Shown: positions 1-9,231, counted from the stretch's first letter. The stretch is 64,000 nucleotides of DNA from an uncultured Bacteroidales bacterium (GCA_905233345.1 CAJODQ010000001.1:1-64000); one strand, 5' to 3'. Made by a program: numbers and translations. Notes: generated from the letters alone by a model not told the origin.

Positions 1-1
1 T

Positions 2-1507
2 GTCCGCATCCCATTTAGCCTCCGTGCCCAGAAGCTGGAGCGGGAGATGCTGCAGGGGGATGCGCAGCAGCGGGCTGTGCTGGCGCGACTCCTTCACACG
101 GCGCGCGACACGGCGTATGGGAAGGAGCACGGCTTCGAAGGAATCCGCGACTACGAGGCGTTCGCCCGGCAGGTGCCGGTCAACAGCTACGAGGACCTGA
201 AAGAGGCCATCGACCGTATGCGGCACGGGGAGCGCGACCTGCTGTGGCCGGGACGCGTGAAATGGTTCGCCAAATCGTCGGGCACGACCAACGACAAGTC
301 AAAATTCATCCCGGTCAGTGAAACCGGCCTGCACGATATCCATTACCAGGGTGGCTACGACACCGTGGCCTTCTATGTGAAGAACAACCCGAAGACCCGC
401 ATGTTCGACGGGAAGGGCCTCATCCTGGGCGGCAGCCACGCGCCCAATTACAACGATTCGAACGCCCTGGTGGGCGACCTGAGCGCCATCCTGATCGAAA
501 ACGTCAACCCGCTCATCAACCTGCTCCGCGTGCCGGCCAAGGAAACCGCGCTGCTGGCCGATTTCGGGACCAAGCGCGACCGCATCGCCCGCGAGACCCT
601 GCACCAGAACGTCACCAACCTCAGCGGTGTCCCTTCTTGGATGCTCTCGGTGCTGCACCGGGTGCTTGAGCTTTCCGGCAAGGAAAAGCTCGACGAAGTC
701 TGGCCCAACCTGGAAGTCTTCATGCATGGCGGCGTGGCGTTCACGCCTTACCGCCAGCAATACGAGCACATCATCACCCTGCCAAACATGCACTACATGG
801 AGACCTACAACGCCAGCGAGGGCTTTTTCGGCATCCAGGACGACCCGGCCGACCCGGCCCTGCGACTGATGACGGACTACGGTGTGTTCTATGAATTCAT
901 CCCGCTGGAGGAACTGGGCAGCGAGCACCCGCAGGCCGTGCCGGTCTGGGGCGTGGAGACCGGGCGCAACTACGCCATGGTGATCTCCACCAGCTGCGGC
1001 CTGTGGCGCTACCTGATCGGCGACACGGTGCGCTTCACTTCCACCCAGCCCTACAAATTCGTCATCACCGGCCGCACCAAGCACTTCATCAACGCCTTCG
1101 GCGAGGAGCTCATCGTCGACAACGCCGAACAGGGACTGGCCGCAGCCTGCCGGGAGACCGGCGCCCAGGTGCTGGAATACACGGCCGCCCCGGTCTTCAT
1201 GGACGACGACGCCCGCTGCCGTCACCAGTGGCTCATCGAGTTCGCGCGCCCGCCCGCCGACCTGGCCCGCTTCGCCACCCTGCTCGACCGCAAGCTGCAG
1301 GAACTCAACAGCGACTACGAAGCCAAGCGCTTCAAGGACATCACGCTCCAGCAGCTCGAGCTGGTGCAGGCCCGGCCCGGGCTTTTCCATGCCTGGATGA
1401 AGCAGCGCGGCAAGCTGGGCGGACAGCACAAAGTGCCGCGGCTGAGCAACAGCCGTGACTACATCGATGCGCTGCTGGCCCTCAACAGCGCGCCTACAGG
1501 AATTTAA
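2..1507 (+). CDS. GH3-family acyl-adenylating enzyme, 5'-truncated by the window
   Basis: Member of the GH3 family (plant auxin-responsive GH3 proteins and bacterial homologues), predicted to use ATP to activate a carboxylic acid. The substrate in Bacteroidota is unknown. The reading frame is open from base 2, and the residues before the first ATG at 47 (IPFSLRAQKLERE) align with the N-terminal region of the homologue at 2178-3728, so the true start lies upstream of the window. Family motifs seen are WPGRVKWFAKSSGTT (ATP-loop region), TSCGLWRYLIGDTVRF and ITGRTKHFIN. The stop overlaps the convergent LysE-type gene by 14 bp. Family assignment is firm; the reaction is inferred. Confidence 0.88.
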   Translation, partial: VRIPFSLRAQKLEREMLQGDAQQRAVLARLLHTARDTAYGKEHGFEGIRDYEAFARQVPVNSYEDLKEAIDRMRHGERDLLWPGRVKWFAKSSGTTNDKSKFIPVSETGLHDIHYQGGYDTVAFYVKNNPKTRMFDGKGLILGGSHAPNYNDSNALVGDLSAILIENVNPLINLLRVPAKETALLADFGTKRDRIARETLHQNVTNLSGVPSWMLSVLHRVLELSGKEKLDEVWPNLEVFMHGGVAFTPYRQQYEHIITLPNMHYMETYNASEGFFGIQDDPADPALRLMTDYGVFYEFIPLEELGSEHPQAVPVWGVETGRNYAMVISTSCGLWRYLIGDTVRFTSTQPYKFVITGRTKHFINAFGEELIVDNAEQGLAAACRETGAQVLEYTAAPVFMDDDARCRHQWLIEFARPPADLARFATLLDRKLQELNSDYEAKRFKDITLQQLELVQARPGLFHAWMKQRGKLGGQHKVPRLSNSRDYIDALLALNSAPTGI

Positions 1508-2177
1508 CGAAACCCCTGACGATAAAGAAAACGCCGAAGACGACCAGGCCGATGCCGATCGCCCGATTCAGAATCTGCAGGCGCCGGGGATTGAAGAAAC
1601 GCTGAAGGAAGGTAGCTGCCTTGGCCTTGAGCAGGTCGCAGCCGAAACTGGTGGCGAGCGTAATGGCAAAAAAGAGCATCGTCTGGGCTTTGTTCCCTTC
1701 AAAATTGCCCGAAGCCACGGCCACGGCACTCAACCAGAACAGCAGTACAAAAGGATTCAGGATATTGAGGAAGAAGCCCTTGCCGAAAAACACGAACCAG
1801 CTCGGCGCCTTGTCGGCATTGGGCAGTTTCCCACCCGACTCCTCCATGAGCTTCATGCGTTCCTGCATCTGCTTGTAGGCATCGTCACCGCCCCGCTTGA
1901 AATAGGTATATAGTCCGAACAGGATCAGGATGATGCCGGCACCGATGCTGAACAGGAACATTTCCCGGTCGTTCTCGGCCACCAGCCGGATGGAGGTCAG
2001 CACGCAGAGCGACACGATAATCATGTCGCAGCACAGGACGCCGACAGCCAGCCAGGCCGCGGAGCGGAAGCCCCGGTCAATGCTGGTCTGAAGGAGGGTG
2101 AAGAACACCGGGCCGAATCCGAAGACCAGCGCCAGCGTCAGGCCGAAGACGACCGCATCGAAAAACAACTTGCCCAT
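1494..2177 (-). CDS. LysE/RhtB-family amino-acid exporter
   Basis: A 227-aa integral membrane protein with about six hydrophobic segments and the LysE/RhtB layout: N-terminal FGFGPVFFTLLQTSIDRGFR, the NILNPFVLLFWLSAV segment in the middle, and a C-terminal GIGLVVFGVFFIVRGF helix. The family exports amino acids or related small solutes across the inner membrane; the substrate cannot be read from sequence. It starts immediately after the stop of the upstream GH3 gene with no spacer, so the two are almost certainly co-transcribed and translationally coupled. A GH3 product, possibly an amino-acid conjugate, could be its cargo, but that is only inferred from the pairing. Confidence 0.85.
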   Translation of the reverse strand: MGKLFFDAVVFGLTLALVFGFGPVFFTLLQTSIDRGFRSAAWLAVGVLCCDMIIVSLCVLTSIRLVAENDREMFLFSIGAGIILILFGLYTYFKRGGDDAYKQMQERMKLMEESGGKLPNADKAPSWFVFFGKGFFLNILNPFVLLFWLSAVAVASGNFEGNKAQTMLFFAITLATSFGCDLLKAKAATFLQRFFNPRRLQILNRAIGIGLVVFGVFFIVRGFVKFL

Positions 2178-3728
2178 TTACTTCAGCGATGCAATATAGT
2201 CTTTCCACAGGGCGTAGCGCTCTCCCTTGAGCACGCGCGGAAATTTGGTAGCGCCGCCCCATTTGCCGATCTTCTCTTCCATGAAGTTGTAGAACACGTG
2301 CGTCGGCAGCACGTCGAGATAGAGCTCGCGGATAGCCTCTTTACGCTCCACGGCGTAGTCGTCGTTGAGCTGGCAGAGATAGCCGTCGATCTTGCGGATG
2401 GCTTCCTGCGGGTCGATGGCGTCGTCGCTGCCCAGGTACCAGTGGTGCGCGTACATCGTGCCATGCTCCTCGCCGGCCACGGTGAATTCCGTGATGTTCA
2501 CGCCAAGCTCCTCAGAGAGCATTTCCACGGCCCGGGTGATATTGTCCTGCGAGAGGTGCTCGCCGGTGATGCTCAGGAACTGCTTGGTGCGGCCCGTGAT
2601 GACGATGTCGCAGGCGTCCTTGTCGAGGAAGCGGATGGTGTCGCCGATCAGGTAGCGCCAGGTGCCCGCGCAGGTGGACAGCAGCAGCGCATAGTCGACA
2701 CCCTCCCGGACTTCCGACAGGGTCAGGGTCTCGGGCTGGGCCACGATATCGCCGTTGTCGTTGAAATTCATCTCGTTGAAGGGCACGAATTCGAAGTAGA
2801 TGCCATTGTCGACCAGCAACTGCATCACGCGGCGCTTGAGGTCCGTCTGGTAGGCGATGTAACCCTCGGAGGCCAGGTAGCTCTCCACGAGGATAACCTC
2901 CTTGCCGAAGATGCGGTCGAAACTTTTCTCGTAAGGCGCAAAGGCCACGCCGCTATGGACGTAGACCCGCAGGTTCGGCCACAGGTCGTGGATGGTATTG
3001 AGGTGGTATTCCGCAATGATGCGCTCGAGCAGGATCTGGACCCAGGCCGGCACGCCGACCACGACGCCGATATCCCACTTCGGGGCGGCCTTGACCATTT
3101 CGTCGAGTTTTTCAGACCAGTCCTTGATCTTGGAAATGCGCTGGCCCGGCTTGTAGAAGAACTCGAACCACTTGGGGATGCGACCGGCCGAAATGCCCGA
3201 GAGGTCGCCCGCGTAATAACCGCCCGCCCGGCTGTACGACAGCTCGGTGCTGCCGCCGATCATCAGGACGCCCTTGTTGTAGAACTCAGCAGGGAAGTCG
3301 TAGCGGACGGCTGAAACCAGCTGCCGGATGCTCGCTTTCGTGATGGAGGCGTTCAGCGCACGGGTGATGGGGATGTACTTGCTGGACGCCTCGGACGTGC
3401 CGCTGCTCAGGGCAAAGTACTTCACCCGGCCCGGCCAACTGACGTTGTGCTCCCCGTTGAGCGAACGGTACCACCACTGGTCGTGCATCTTGTTGTAGTC
3501 GAAGACGGGCACCCTGCGGCGGAAAGACTCCACCATGTTGCCGGAACGCAGAATTTCGGAGAAATGGTAGGTCCGGCCGAATTCGGTATCTTTGGCCTTC
3601 CGCAGCAGTTTCTTCAATTCTTTCTGCTGCGCCTTCACGGGTTTCACACGTCGCTGCTTGCGCTCCACCGGAATGTTTTTCAATTCGGCGGCTGCCTTGA
3701 TGATGGTTCCTAACAGGGGTACGGGCAT
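2178..3728 (-). CDS. GH3-family acyl-adenylating enzyme
   Basis: A complete 516-aa GH3-family protein, paralogous to the gene at the left edge. It shows the same landmarks in order: WPGRVKYFALSSGTSEASSK near residue 100, STCAGTWRYLIGDTIRF near residue 350, ITGRTKQFLSITGEHL shortly after, and a C-terminal FMEEKIGKWGGATKFPRVL block. Predicted to be cytoplasmic and ATP dependent. A TAATTTTG element 22 bp upstream of the ATG fits a Bacteroidota -7 box. It is followed without spacer by the LysE-type exporter. Two divergent GH3 copies within 4 kb suggest different acyl substrates. Confidence 0.88.
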   Translation of the reverse strand: MPVPLLGTIIKAAAELKNIPVERKQRRVKPVKAQQKELKKLLRKAKDTEFGRTYHFSEILRSGNMVESFRRRVPVFDYNKMHDQWWYRSLNGEHNVSWPGRVKYFALSSGTSEASSKYIPITRALNASITKASIRQLVSAVRYDFPAEFYNKGVLMIGGSTELSYSRAGGYYAGDLSGISAGRIPKWFEFFYKPGQRISKIKDWSEKLDEMVKAAPKWDIGVVVGVPAWVQILLERIIAEYHLNTIHDLWPNLRVYVHSGVAFAPYEKSFDRIFGKEVILVESYLASEGYIAYQTDLKRRVMQLLVDNGIYFEFVPFNEMNFNDNGDIVAQPETLTLSEVREGVDYALLLSTCAGTWRYLIGDTIRFLDKDACDIVITGRTKQFLSITGEHLSQDNITRAVEMLSEELGVNITEFTVAGEEHGTMYAHHWYLGSDDAIDPQEAIRKIDGYLCQLNDDYAVERKEAIRELYLDVLPTHVFYNFMEEKIGKWGGATKFPRVLKGERYALWKDYIASLK

Positions 3729-3749
3729 GGTCTTGGTTCAATTATCGCG

Positions 3750-3757
3750 CAAAATTA
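3750..3757 (-). promoter_or_regulatory. -7 promoter element (TAATTTTG) for the GH3-lysE operon
   Basis: TAATTTTG on the minus strand matches TAnnTTTG and lies 22 bp before the GH3 ATG at 3728. No convincing -33 TTG is seen at standard spacing. It shares the 92-bp divergent region with the element for the acyltransferase operon. Confidence 0.55.
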
Positions 3758-3779
3758 GCGATTTCTTGCAAAGAATCAT

Positions 3780-3787
3780 TAATTTTG
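3780..3787 (+). promoter_or_regulatory. -7 promoter element (TAATTTTG) for the acyltransferase pair
   Basis: TAATTTTG on the plus strand matches TAnnTTTG, with a 33-bp stretch to the ATG at 3821. It is divergent from the GH3 promoter; the two -7 boxes are 22 bp apart, so regulation may be shared. Confidence 0.55.
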
Positions 3788-3820
3788 TATTTCTAATGCT
3801 ATAGATCAATACCGCAAGCC

Positions 3821-4651
3821 ATGCCTGTCAACGAAACCGTCATGCTCGACCTGGACGCCATCGTTCAAAGTCGTTTCGGCGATAAGAAGATTCCCAAGCC
3901 GCTCCTCCGTTGGCTCAAGAAGTTCATCCACCAGGATCACATGAACGGTTACCTGAAGCAGGGATGGCTCGGCGTGGAGTTCGCTGAACAGGCGCTGGTC
4001 TATTACGATGTACACCTCACCGTGAAGGGCCTGGATGAAATCCCCGTCGACGGCCGCTACACCTTCGCCAGCAACCACCCCCTGGGTGGCATGGACGCCC
4101 TGAGCGTGATCGGGCAGGTGGGCCGCAAGTTCGACGGCCAGATCGTGATCCCGGCCAACGACTTGCTGATGTCCATCAAGCCCATCGCAGAGTACACCGT
4201 GCCCGTCAACAAATTCGGCGGCCAGAGCGCCGACCTGGTCAACAAAATCAACGACGCTTTCAATTCCGACCGCCAGGTCATCATCTTCCCGGCCGGCCTG
4301 TGCTCCCGCAAGATCAACGGCGTGGTACAGGATCTCCCCTGGAAGAAGACCTTTATCACCAAGAGCCGCATGTCGCATCGCGACGTGGTGCCCGTATGGT
4401 TCAGCGGCGAGAACTCCAAGCGTTTCTACCGCATCGACAAGCTGCGGAACCTCCTCAAACTCAAGTTGAACATTGCCATGCTCACACTTCCCGACGAATT
4501 GCACAAGACCCAGCACAAATCCTACAAGCTGGTGTTCGGAAAGCCCATCCCCTGGCAGACCTTCACTTCTGACAAGAGTGATGCCGAATGGGCGGCCTGG
4601 GTCCGGGAAAAAGTCTATGAGCTAAAAAAAACGGAACTGCATGAAAACTAA
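3821..4651 (+). CDS. glsA: PlsC-like O-acyltransferase, probably for glycine/ornithine-type lipids (GlsA/OlsA-like)
   Basis: A 276-aa acyltransferase with the LPLAT/PlsC signature: NHPLGGMD (HX4D) near residues 84-90 and a FPAGLCSRK block near residue 157. The family moves an acyl chain from acyl-ACP or acyl-CoA to a hydroxyl at the inner membrane. The next gene, overlapping by 11 bp, encodes a hemolysin-type GNAT acyltransferase. That pairing is the one known in Bacteroides for glycine lipids (GlsB N-acylates glycine, GlsA adds the second O-linked chain). Assignment to this pathway rests on the pairing; a general 1-acylglycerol-3-phosphate acyltransferase role is the alternative. Confidence 0.72.
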   Translation: MPVNETVMLDLDAIVQSRFGDKKIPKPLLRWLKKFIHQDHMNGYLKQGWLGVEFAEQALVYYDVHLTVKGLDEIPVDGRYTFASNHPLGGMDALSVIGQVGRKFDGQIVIPANDLLMSIKPIAEYTVPVNKFGGQSADLVNKINDAFNSDRQVIIFPAGLCSRKINGVVQDLPWKKTFITKSRMSHRDVVPVWFSGENSKRFYRIDKLRNLLKLKLNIAMLTLPDELHKTQHKSYKLVFGKPIPWQTFTSDKSDAEWAAWVREKVYELKKTELHEN

Positions 4652-5633
4652 ATCCATCATCGCTCCCGTCGACAAGGAACTTTTAAAACAGGAACTCACT
4701 GAAAAATGCTTCCTGCGCGACACCAACCACGCCGGAAATAAACTCTATATCATCGACAACCAGAGCGCGCCCAATGTCATGCGCGAGATCGGCCGTCTGC
4801 GCGAGATCGCTTTCCGCGACGGCGGCGGCGGAACCGGCAAGGAAGTTGACCTCGACGCCTTCGACCTGGACCCGGCCTTCAAATACAAACAGCTCGTACT
4901 CTGGGATCCGGACGCAGAGTGCATCATCGGCGGCTATCGCTACGTGCTCTGCGACGAGGTGATGTACGACCGCTTCGGCCAGCCCATCATGCCCTCGTCC
5001 CATCTCTTCCGCTTCACCCAGCGCTACCTGCGCAACGGCTTCCTGCGCACCATCGAGCTCAGCCGCTCCTTCATCCGCCCGGAATACCAGAGCGCCGAAC
5101 AGGGCATGAAGAGCCTTTACGCCCTCGACAATCTGTTCGACGGTCTGGGCGGCCTGATCGTGCTCTACAAGGGCCGGATGGAATACTTCTTCGGGAAGAT
5201 GACCATCTACCCGTCCTTCCCGGAGCGGGGCCTGGCCATGCTGCTCTACTTCCTGCGCAAGCATTTCGGTTCCTGGGAAGCCGAACTGCAGGAGCGCTTC
5301 GACCGCATGGTCATCCCCAAGAACCCTGTCAAAATCAAGATGTCGAGCGACTTCAGCAAAATCTTCACCGAAGACGACTTCGCAGCCGACTACAAGATCC
5401 TCAAACGGGAAATCCAGCAGATGGGCGTCAACATCCCCCCGCTGGTCAATACGTACATGAATATGTCGCCGACGATGAAGTCGTTCGGCGCTGGCATCAA
5501 CGACGAATTCGGTGATGTCATCGAGGCGGGCATCCTCATCAAGTTTACGGAGATGCACCCCGACAAGGTGCGGCGCCACCTCAATTTCCCGGCCCTGAGC
5601 CGCTCCAAGATGCGGAAACTGCGCGGCAACTAG
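4641..5633 (+). CDS. glsB: GNAT-fold (hemolysin-type) N-acyltransferase, GlsB/OlsB-like
   Basis: A 330-aa protein of the hemolysin-like GNAT acyltransferase group (Acetyltransf_5 type), with the central region VLWDPDAECIIGGYRYVLCD and the ELSRSFIRPEYQ block typical of OlsB/GlsB homologues. Predicted to transfer a 3-hydroxyacyl chain to the amino group of glycine or another amino acid, the first step in making phosphorus-free aminolipids. It overlaps the PlsC-like gene by 11 bp, which suggests translational coupling. Its stop overlaps the convergent HAD gene by 4 bp. Pathway and symbol are inferred from family plus pairing. Confidence 0.72.
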   Translation: MKTKSIIAPVDKELLKQELTEKCFLRDTNHAGNKLYIIDNQSAPNVMREIGRLREIAFRDGGGGTGKEVDLDAFDLDPAFKYKQLVLWDPDAECIIGGYRYVLCDEVMYDRFGQPIMPSSHLFRFTQRYLRNGFLRTIELSRSFIRPEYQSAEQGMKSLYALDNLFDGLGGLIVLYKGRMEYFFGKMTIYPSFPERGLAMLLYFLRKHFGSWEAELQERFDRMVIPKNPVKIKMSSDFSKIFTEDDFAADYKILKREIQQMGVNIPPLVNTYMNMSPTMKSFGAGINDEFGDVIEAGILIKFTEMHPDKVRRHLNFPALSRSKMRKLRGN

Positions 5634-6031
5634 CCGCGGTGCCAGGGAAAGATCGATTTCTTTTTCTCGCGGGCGGCCCGAAGTTCCGCCCGCTTTTTCG
5701 TGATCATCTCGTAGATTTCGCCCCAGTCATCGGGGATGCCGCCCAGGTTGCGGTCGTCGATATAGACATCGGCGATCACTTTGGCGGAGTGGTGTTTGAA
5801 CAGCGCGTCGGCGGGTTCGTTGCTGTTGACCGCATAGAAATCCAGGCCGCGTTCATGGCAGAACGCCACGGCCTCCTCGAGCAGCTTTCCCTCCCGGGAG
5901 GTCCAAAGGATCAGCCGGTTGCCATCCTGCTGCAACTGTTTCAGGCATGGGATGGCAAAGGGCTTCTCCTTTCCGATCTCCGGATATTTGTACGTGACGA
6001 TCGTGCCGTCAAAATCTACAGCGATGGTCAT
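5630..6031 (-). CDS. Small HAD-superfamily phosphatase at the end of the EPS operon
   Basis: A 133-aa HAD-fold protein with DFDGTIV (motif I, catalytic Asp pair) at the N-terminus, LWTSREG (motif II Thr/Ser) in the middle and DVYIDDRNLGG (motif IV acidic pair). It has no cap domain, so it could act on large substrates or phosphoproteins. Its ATG overlaps the wzc stop (ATGA), making it the last coupled gene of the exopolysaccharide operon. No low-molecular-weight Wzb-type or PHP-type phosphatase is seen in the locus, so this protein occupies the usual position of the Wzc phosphatase; that role is a guess. Confidence 0.8.
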   Translation of the reverse strand: MTIAVDFDGTIVTYKYPEIGKEKPFAIPCLKQLQQDGNRLILWTSREGKLLEEAVAFCHERGLDFYAVNSNEPADALFKHHSAKVIADVYIDDRNLGGIPDDWGEIYEMITKKRAELRAAREKKKSIFPWHRG

Positions 6032-8451
6032 TTCTTGAAGAGCCGTTTCCAGAACGGTTTCTTGTCATCCTCGTTGTAATCGTTGTAGGCGTTGCCATAG
6101 CCATAACCGTAGCCATAGCCGTAGTTGCCGAAGCCCCAGCCCCGGCGGCGCTTCACCTCGGGACCGTTGAAGACGATGGCCATGTTGGTCAGGTGGCGGT
6201 TCTCGTTGAGTTCGTCGAGCTGCGGGAGGATGCGGCGGTCGAGCTGGCCGCTGCGCAGGACGAAGAGGTTGCAGTCGACCACGCGGTTGACGATCAGCGG
6301 TTCGGAGAGCATCTGCACCGGCACGCCGTCGATCAGGATGTAGTCGTAGAGGCCACGCAGCTTCTTGACCAGCTCATCGAAACGCGGGCGGCTCAGCAGC
6401 TCGCCCGGGTTGGGCGGCGTGGATCCGGCCGGAATGAAGTCGATGCCAGGCTTCACATCCTTGTGAAGGATGTCTTCCAGCTGCAGGTCGAGGTCGTAGA
6501 GGTAGTTCGACAGGCCGGCCGTCTTGTGCTTCAGGCCGAGCTCGCCGGAGAGCGAGCGTTTGCGCATGTCGGCGTCAACGACGACCACCCGTTTCTGGGC
6601 GTCGGCCAGGCAAGCTGCCATGTTCGCCACGATGAAGGTCTTGCCCGAATGCGACGAATAGGACGTAATGCCAATGACCATCGGCAGCACACAGTCCGGA
6701 TCGAGGAAGGCCAGGTTCGTGCACATCATGCGCATGGCCTCGGTGAAGACACTGTGCGAGGTGCCTTCATACACGAACGGCGAAGGCTCCTTGGTTCCCT
6801 TGAAGCGATACTTGTCCTTCCAGATGAAGCGGCGCAGCTCGCGGTTGAACGGGATCTCCGCCAGGAACGGCACGTCGATGTTCTCCTCGATCTCCTTCCG
6901 TGTCCGGATCTTCGTGTCGAGGAAGAGGCGGGCGATGAGGATCACGATCGGAACCAGAAGGCCCACCAGGACGGACAGGATGACGACCTTCATCTTGTTG
7001 GGATACGAAGGAGAATACCAGGCCACGGCCGGGTCGATGGCGCGGATGTTATCGTCGGCCATCGCCTGCGAGAGGGCATTCTCCTCGCGCTTGTTGAGCA
7101 GGAAAATATAGAGGGCCTCCTTGATGGACTGCTGGCGCTCGATCTCCATCATCTCGCGTGCCTTGCCCGGCATCGCCGCATACTTACGGACGGAAGCCTC
7201 TTCCCGGCGGGTAAGGTCATTCCGCTTGAGTTCCAAACTGTTCTGGAGGTTCTGGATGAGGCCCAGCACATTGTTCCGCTGCAGAACCATCGAATTCTCG
7301 ATCTTATTGACCGCCGGGCTCTCCACGCTACTGGCGGCAATAAGCTCGTCGCGGCGCATCACCAGCTCGTTGTACTGGTTGATGGCGACTTCCAGATTCG
7401 GGTCATCCAAACCCGTATTGGCCGGAATCATCTGCAGCGCATTCCCTGCTGAGAGAATATAATCCCGGAGATGAGAGGCCAGGGATATCCGGGTCTCGAT
7501 CTCAATGATCTCGTTGTTGAAAGTACGGCTCTCCGTGAGGTAGTTCATGGCCGCTTCATCCACATCCATCAACTGGTTGGAACGCTGGAAACGGGCCAGA
7601 TTTCCCTCGACACCGCCCAGCTCTTCCTCGATGATCATCAGGCGTTCTTCAATGAACTTGGCCGTATTGACCGCCACTTTGTTTTTCTCCCGAATGGCGC
7701 CCTCATTATATTTGATGACCAGGGTATTCAGGATATCCGCCAGGCGCTGTGCATTGCCGTCGCGCATCACCAGGGTCAAGATGCCATCTTCGTGCGTAAC
7801 CGTGAGCTGATTGACGAAACGGCTGACCACGACCGGCATGTTGCCGCGCTTGACGCGGATGGGGATATTGTAATACTCCGGAATGTATCGTTCCGTCGGT
7901 ACGAAAACGATCTTTCCGGTTCCGACACGGACGGTATCCCCAAAGGCCGCCACTTCCATACCTTCCGCTCCCTTGTCAATCCGAAGGATCTCCCCTTCCA
8001 GCGGGGTCACCGAAATGTCAAACAGGCCGGGATCGTCCACCTCGCGGGAGAATTTCGCGATGAAAGGACAGTGGGAGGTATAGCGCTCCACGTCCCGGAA
8101 CTTGATGTGCTCGGTATAACTGACGTCGATGCCCAGTTCCTTGACGACCTCCGTCATCAGGGTCCACGATTTGAGCTGGAGCTCTTCGTAGCTCACGGAT
8201 ACGGCATTGATCATGTTGTCGTAGGCATCCAGGCGGGCGGAACGGGTCACGCCCTGGCTGGGGTCCTTCAGGACGGCCGTGATCTTGTTGGTATAGACCA
8301 AGGGCCGCCGGGCATATAGCATATAGCCGATACCCAAGGCCAGGATCATGCAGATCACGAACCATATCCAATTGGAGAGCAGATAATAGAAGATGTCTAC
8401 CAGGTTGATCTGCTCGTTCCGCGTTACTTTCTTGTTGGTATTGTTTTTCAT
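6028..8451 (-). CDS. wzc: Wzc-like polysaccharide co-polymerase/bacterial tyrosine kinase
   Basis: An 807-aa inner-membrane protein. An N-terminal Wzz domain begins with a TM helix near residues 30-50; a long periplasmic coiled-coil region follows; a second TM (VILSVLVGLLVPIVIL) lies near residue 490; and a cytoplasmic BY-kinase domain has Walker A' ending SHSGKTF near 595-605 and VVVVDADMRK near 625. The C-terminus carries seven tyrosines in a (GY)n-rich tail, the usual autophosphorylation cluster. The protein controls chain length and export of polysaccharide with Wza. It starts 3 bp after the wza stop and overlaps the HAD gene by 4 bp. Confidence 0.93.
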   Translation of the reverse strand: MKNNTNKKVTRNEQINLVDIFYYLLSNWIWFVICMILALGIGYMLYARRPLVYTNKITAVLKDPSQGVTRSARLDAYDNMINAVSVSYEELQLKSWTLMTEVVKELGIDVSYTEHIKFRDVERYTSHCPFIAKFSREVDDPGLFDISVTPLEGEILRIDKGAEGMEVAAFGDTVRVGTGKIVFVPTERYIPEYYNIPIRVKRGNMPVVVSRFVNQLTVTHEDGILTLVMRDGNAQRLADILNTLVIKYNEGAIREKNKVAVNTAKFIEERLMIIEEELGGVEGNLARFQRSNQLMDVDEAAMNYLTESRTFNNEIIEIETRISLASHLRDYILSAGNALQMIPANTGLDDPNLEVAINQYNELVMRRDELIAASSVESPAVNKIENSMVLQRNNVLGLIQNLQNSLELKRNDLTRREEASVRKYAAMPGKAREMMEIERQQSIKEALYIFLLNKREENALSQAMADDNIRAIDPAVAWYSPSYPNKMKVVILSVLVGLLVPIVILIARLFLDTKIRTRKEIEENIDVPFLAEIPFNRELRRFIWKDKYRFKGTKEPSPFVYEGTSHSVFTEAMRMMCTNLAFLDPDCVLPMVIGITSYSSHSGKTFIVANMAACLADAQKRVVVVDADMRKRSLSGELGLKHKTAGLSNYLYDLDLQLEDILHKDVKPGIDFIPAGSTPPNPGELLSRPRFDELVKKLRGLYDYILIDGVPVQMLSEPLIVNRVVDCNLFVLRSGQLDRRILPQLDELNENRHLTNMAIVFNGPEVKRRRGWGFGNYGYGYGYGYGNAYNDYNEDDKKPFWKRLFKK
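6094..6129 (-). repeat. Gly-Tyr hexanucleotide repeat encoding the Wzc tyrosine tail
   Basis: Six tandem, slightly varied 6-bp units encode alternating Gly-Tyr residues in the Wzc C-terminus. The unit could change number by slippage, altering the number of phosphorylatable tyrosines without breaking frame. Confidence 0.6.
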
Positions 8452-8454
8452 AGC

Positions 8455-9231
8455 TTATCGGGATGTCCAAAGGAGCATATAGGCAAGGGCTGACAGGGCC
8501 GACACGGTCGGGCTGAAGACCTTCAGGAACAGGTCGCCGCCGTTGGAGAGCTTGACGCCGCGCGGTTTCACATAGACCAGGTCGTTCTGTTGGAGCCAGA
8601 AGGCCGGGGAGTCATAGAGCGATTTGGACTGGAGGTTGACCGTATAGGCCGTACGCTGGCCGTCCTCGGTGCGCACCACCATCACATCGGGAATCTTGGA
8701 AGACTGGTTCGTGCCGCCCGTATAGGAGATGACCTCCAGGATGTTGATGCTGCTTCCCTTGACTTCCAGCACACGCTGCCCCGTCTCACCCAGCACGGTG
8801 ACGGTGAAATTCTCCAGTTCCACCTTGACCACCGGCTCCTTGATATAGCCCCGGCGGATAATCTCGCCGGCGATCAGCTGTTTCGTTTCATTGATGGTTT
8901 TTCCTTCCACATGGAGAAGGCCCAGTACCGGGAAATCAATGTTGCCGTCCGCGTCCACGCCATAGGTCGTCCCCAGCAGCGAGGTACCGGTCGTCTCCTT
9001 GATACGCTGGAGGAGGATCGTGTTGAACGGCGCGGCCAGTTCGGGCTCATCGGCGAATACCTGGATGCTGAGCCGGTCCCCGACTTTCAAGCGGAGCTCG
9101 GGGGCGGGTCGGGCCTCCATGGGCGCATTGTATTCCAGGTCCCGCAGATAACCGAGTTGTGCGGGCGTTGTGCAGGACAGTGGCAGGATGCACAATACTG
9201 CCAGAATCCACCATTTACATCTTGTTTTCAT
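8455..9231 (-). CDS. wza: Wza-type outer-membrane polysaccharide export lipoprotein
   Basis: A 258-aa lipoprotein with signal peptide and lipobox LPLSC (Cys20). A polysaccharide-export domain (LRLKVGDRLSIQVFADEPELA, then NIDFPVLGLLHVEG) is followed by a SLBB-like region (VTVLGETGQRVLEVKG) and a C-terminal hydrophobic stretch that would form the outer-membrane part. Wza-family proteins form the outer-membrane channel that works with Wzc. The gene overlaps the upstream GT4 gene by 17 bp and is followed after 3 bp by wzc, the standard export order. Confidence 0.92.
   Translation of the reverse strand: MKTRCKWWILAVLCILPLSCTTPAQLGYLRDLEYNAPMEARPAPELRLKVGDRLSIQVFADEPELAAPFNTILLQRIKETTGTSLLGTTYGVDADGNIDFPVLGLLHVEGKTINETKQLIAGEIIRRGYIKEPVVKVELENFTVTVLGETGQRVLEVKGSSINILEVISYTGGTNQSSKIPDVMVVRTEDGQRTAYTVNLQSKSLYDSPAFWLQQNDLVYVKPRGVKLSNGGDLFLKVFSPTVSALSALAYMLLWTSR

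Noticed and set aside
6193..7452. A 419-codon open frame opposite wzc
   Set aside because: Shadow of the Wzc kinase domain, with composition typical of reverse-strand frames.
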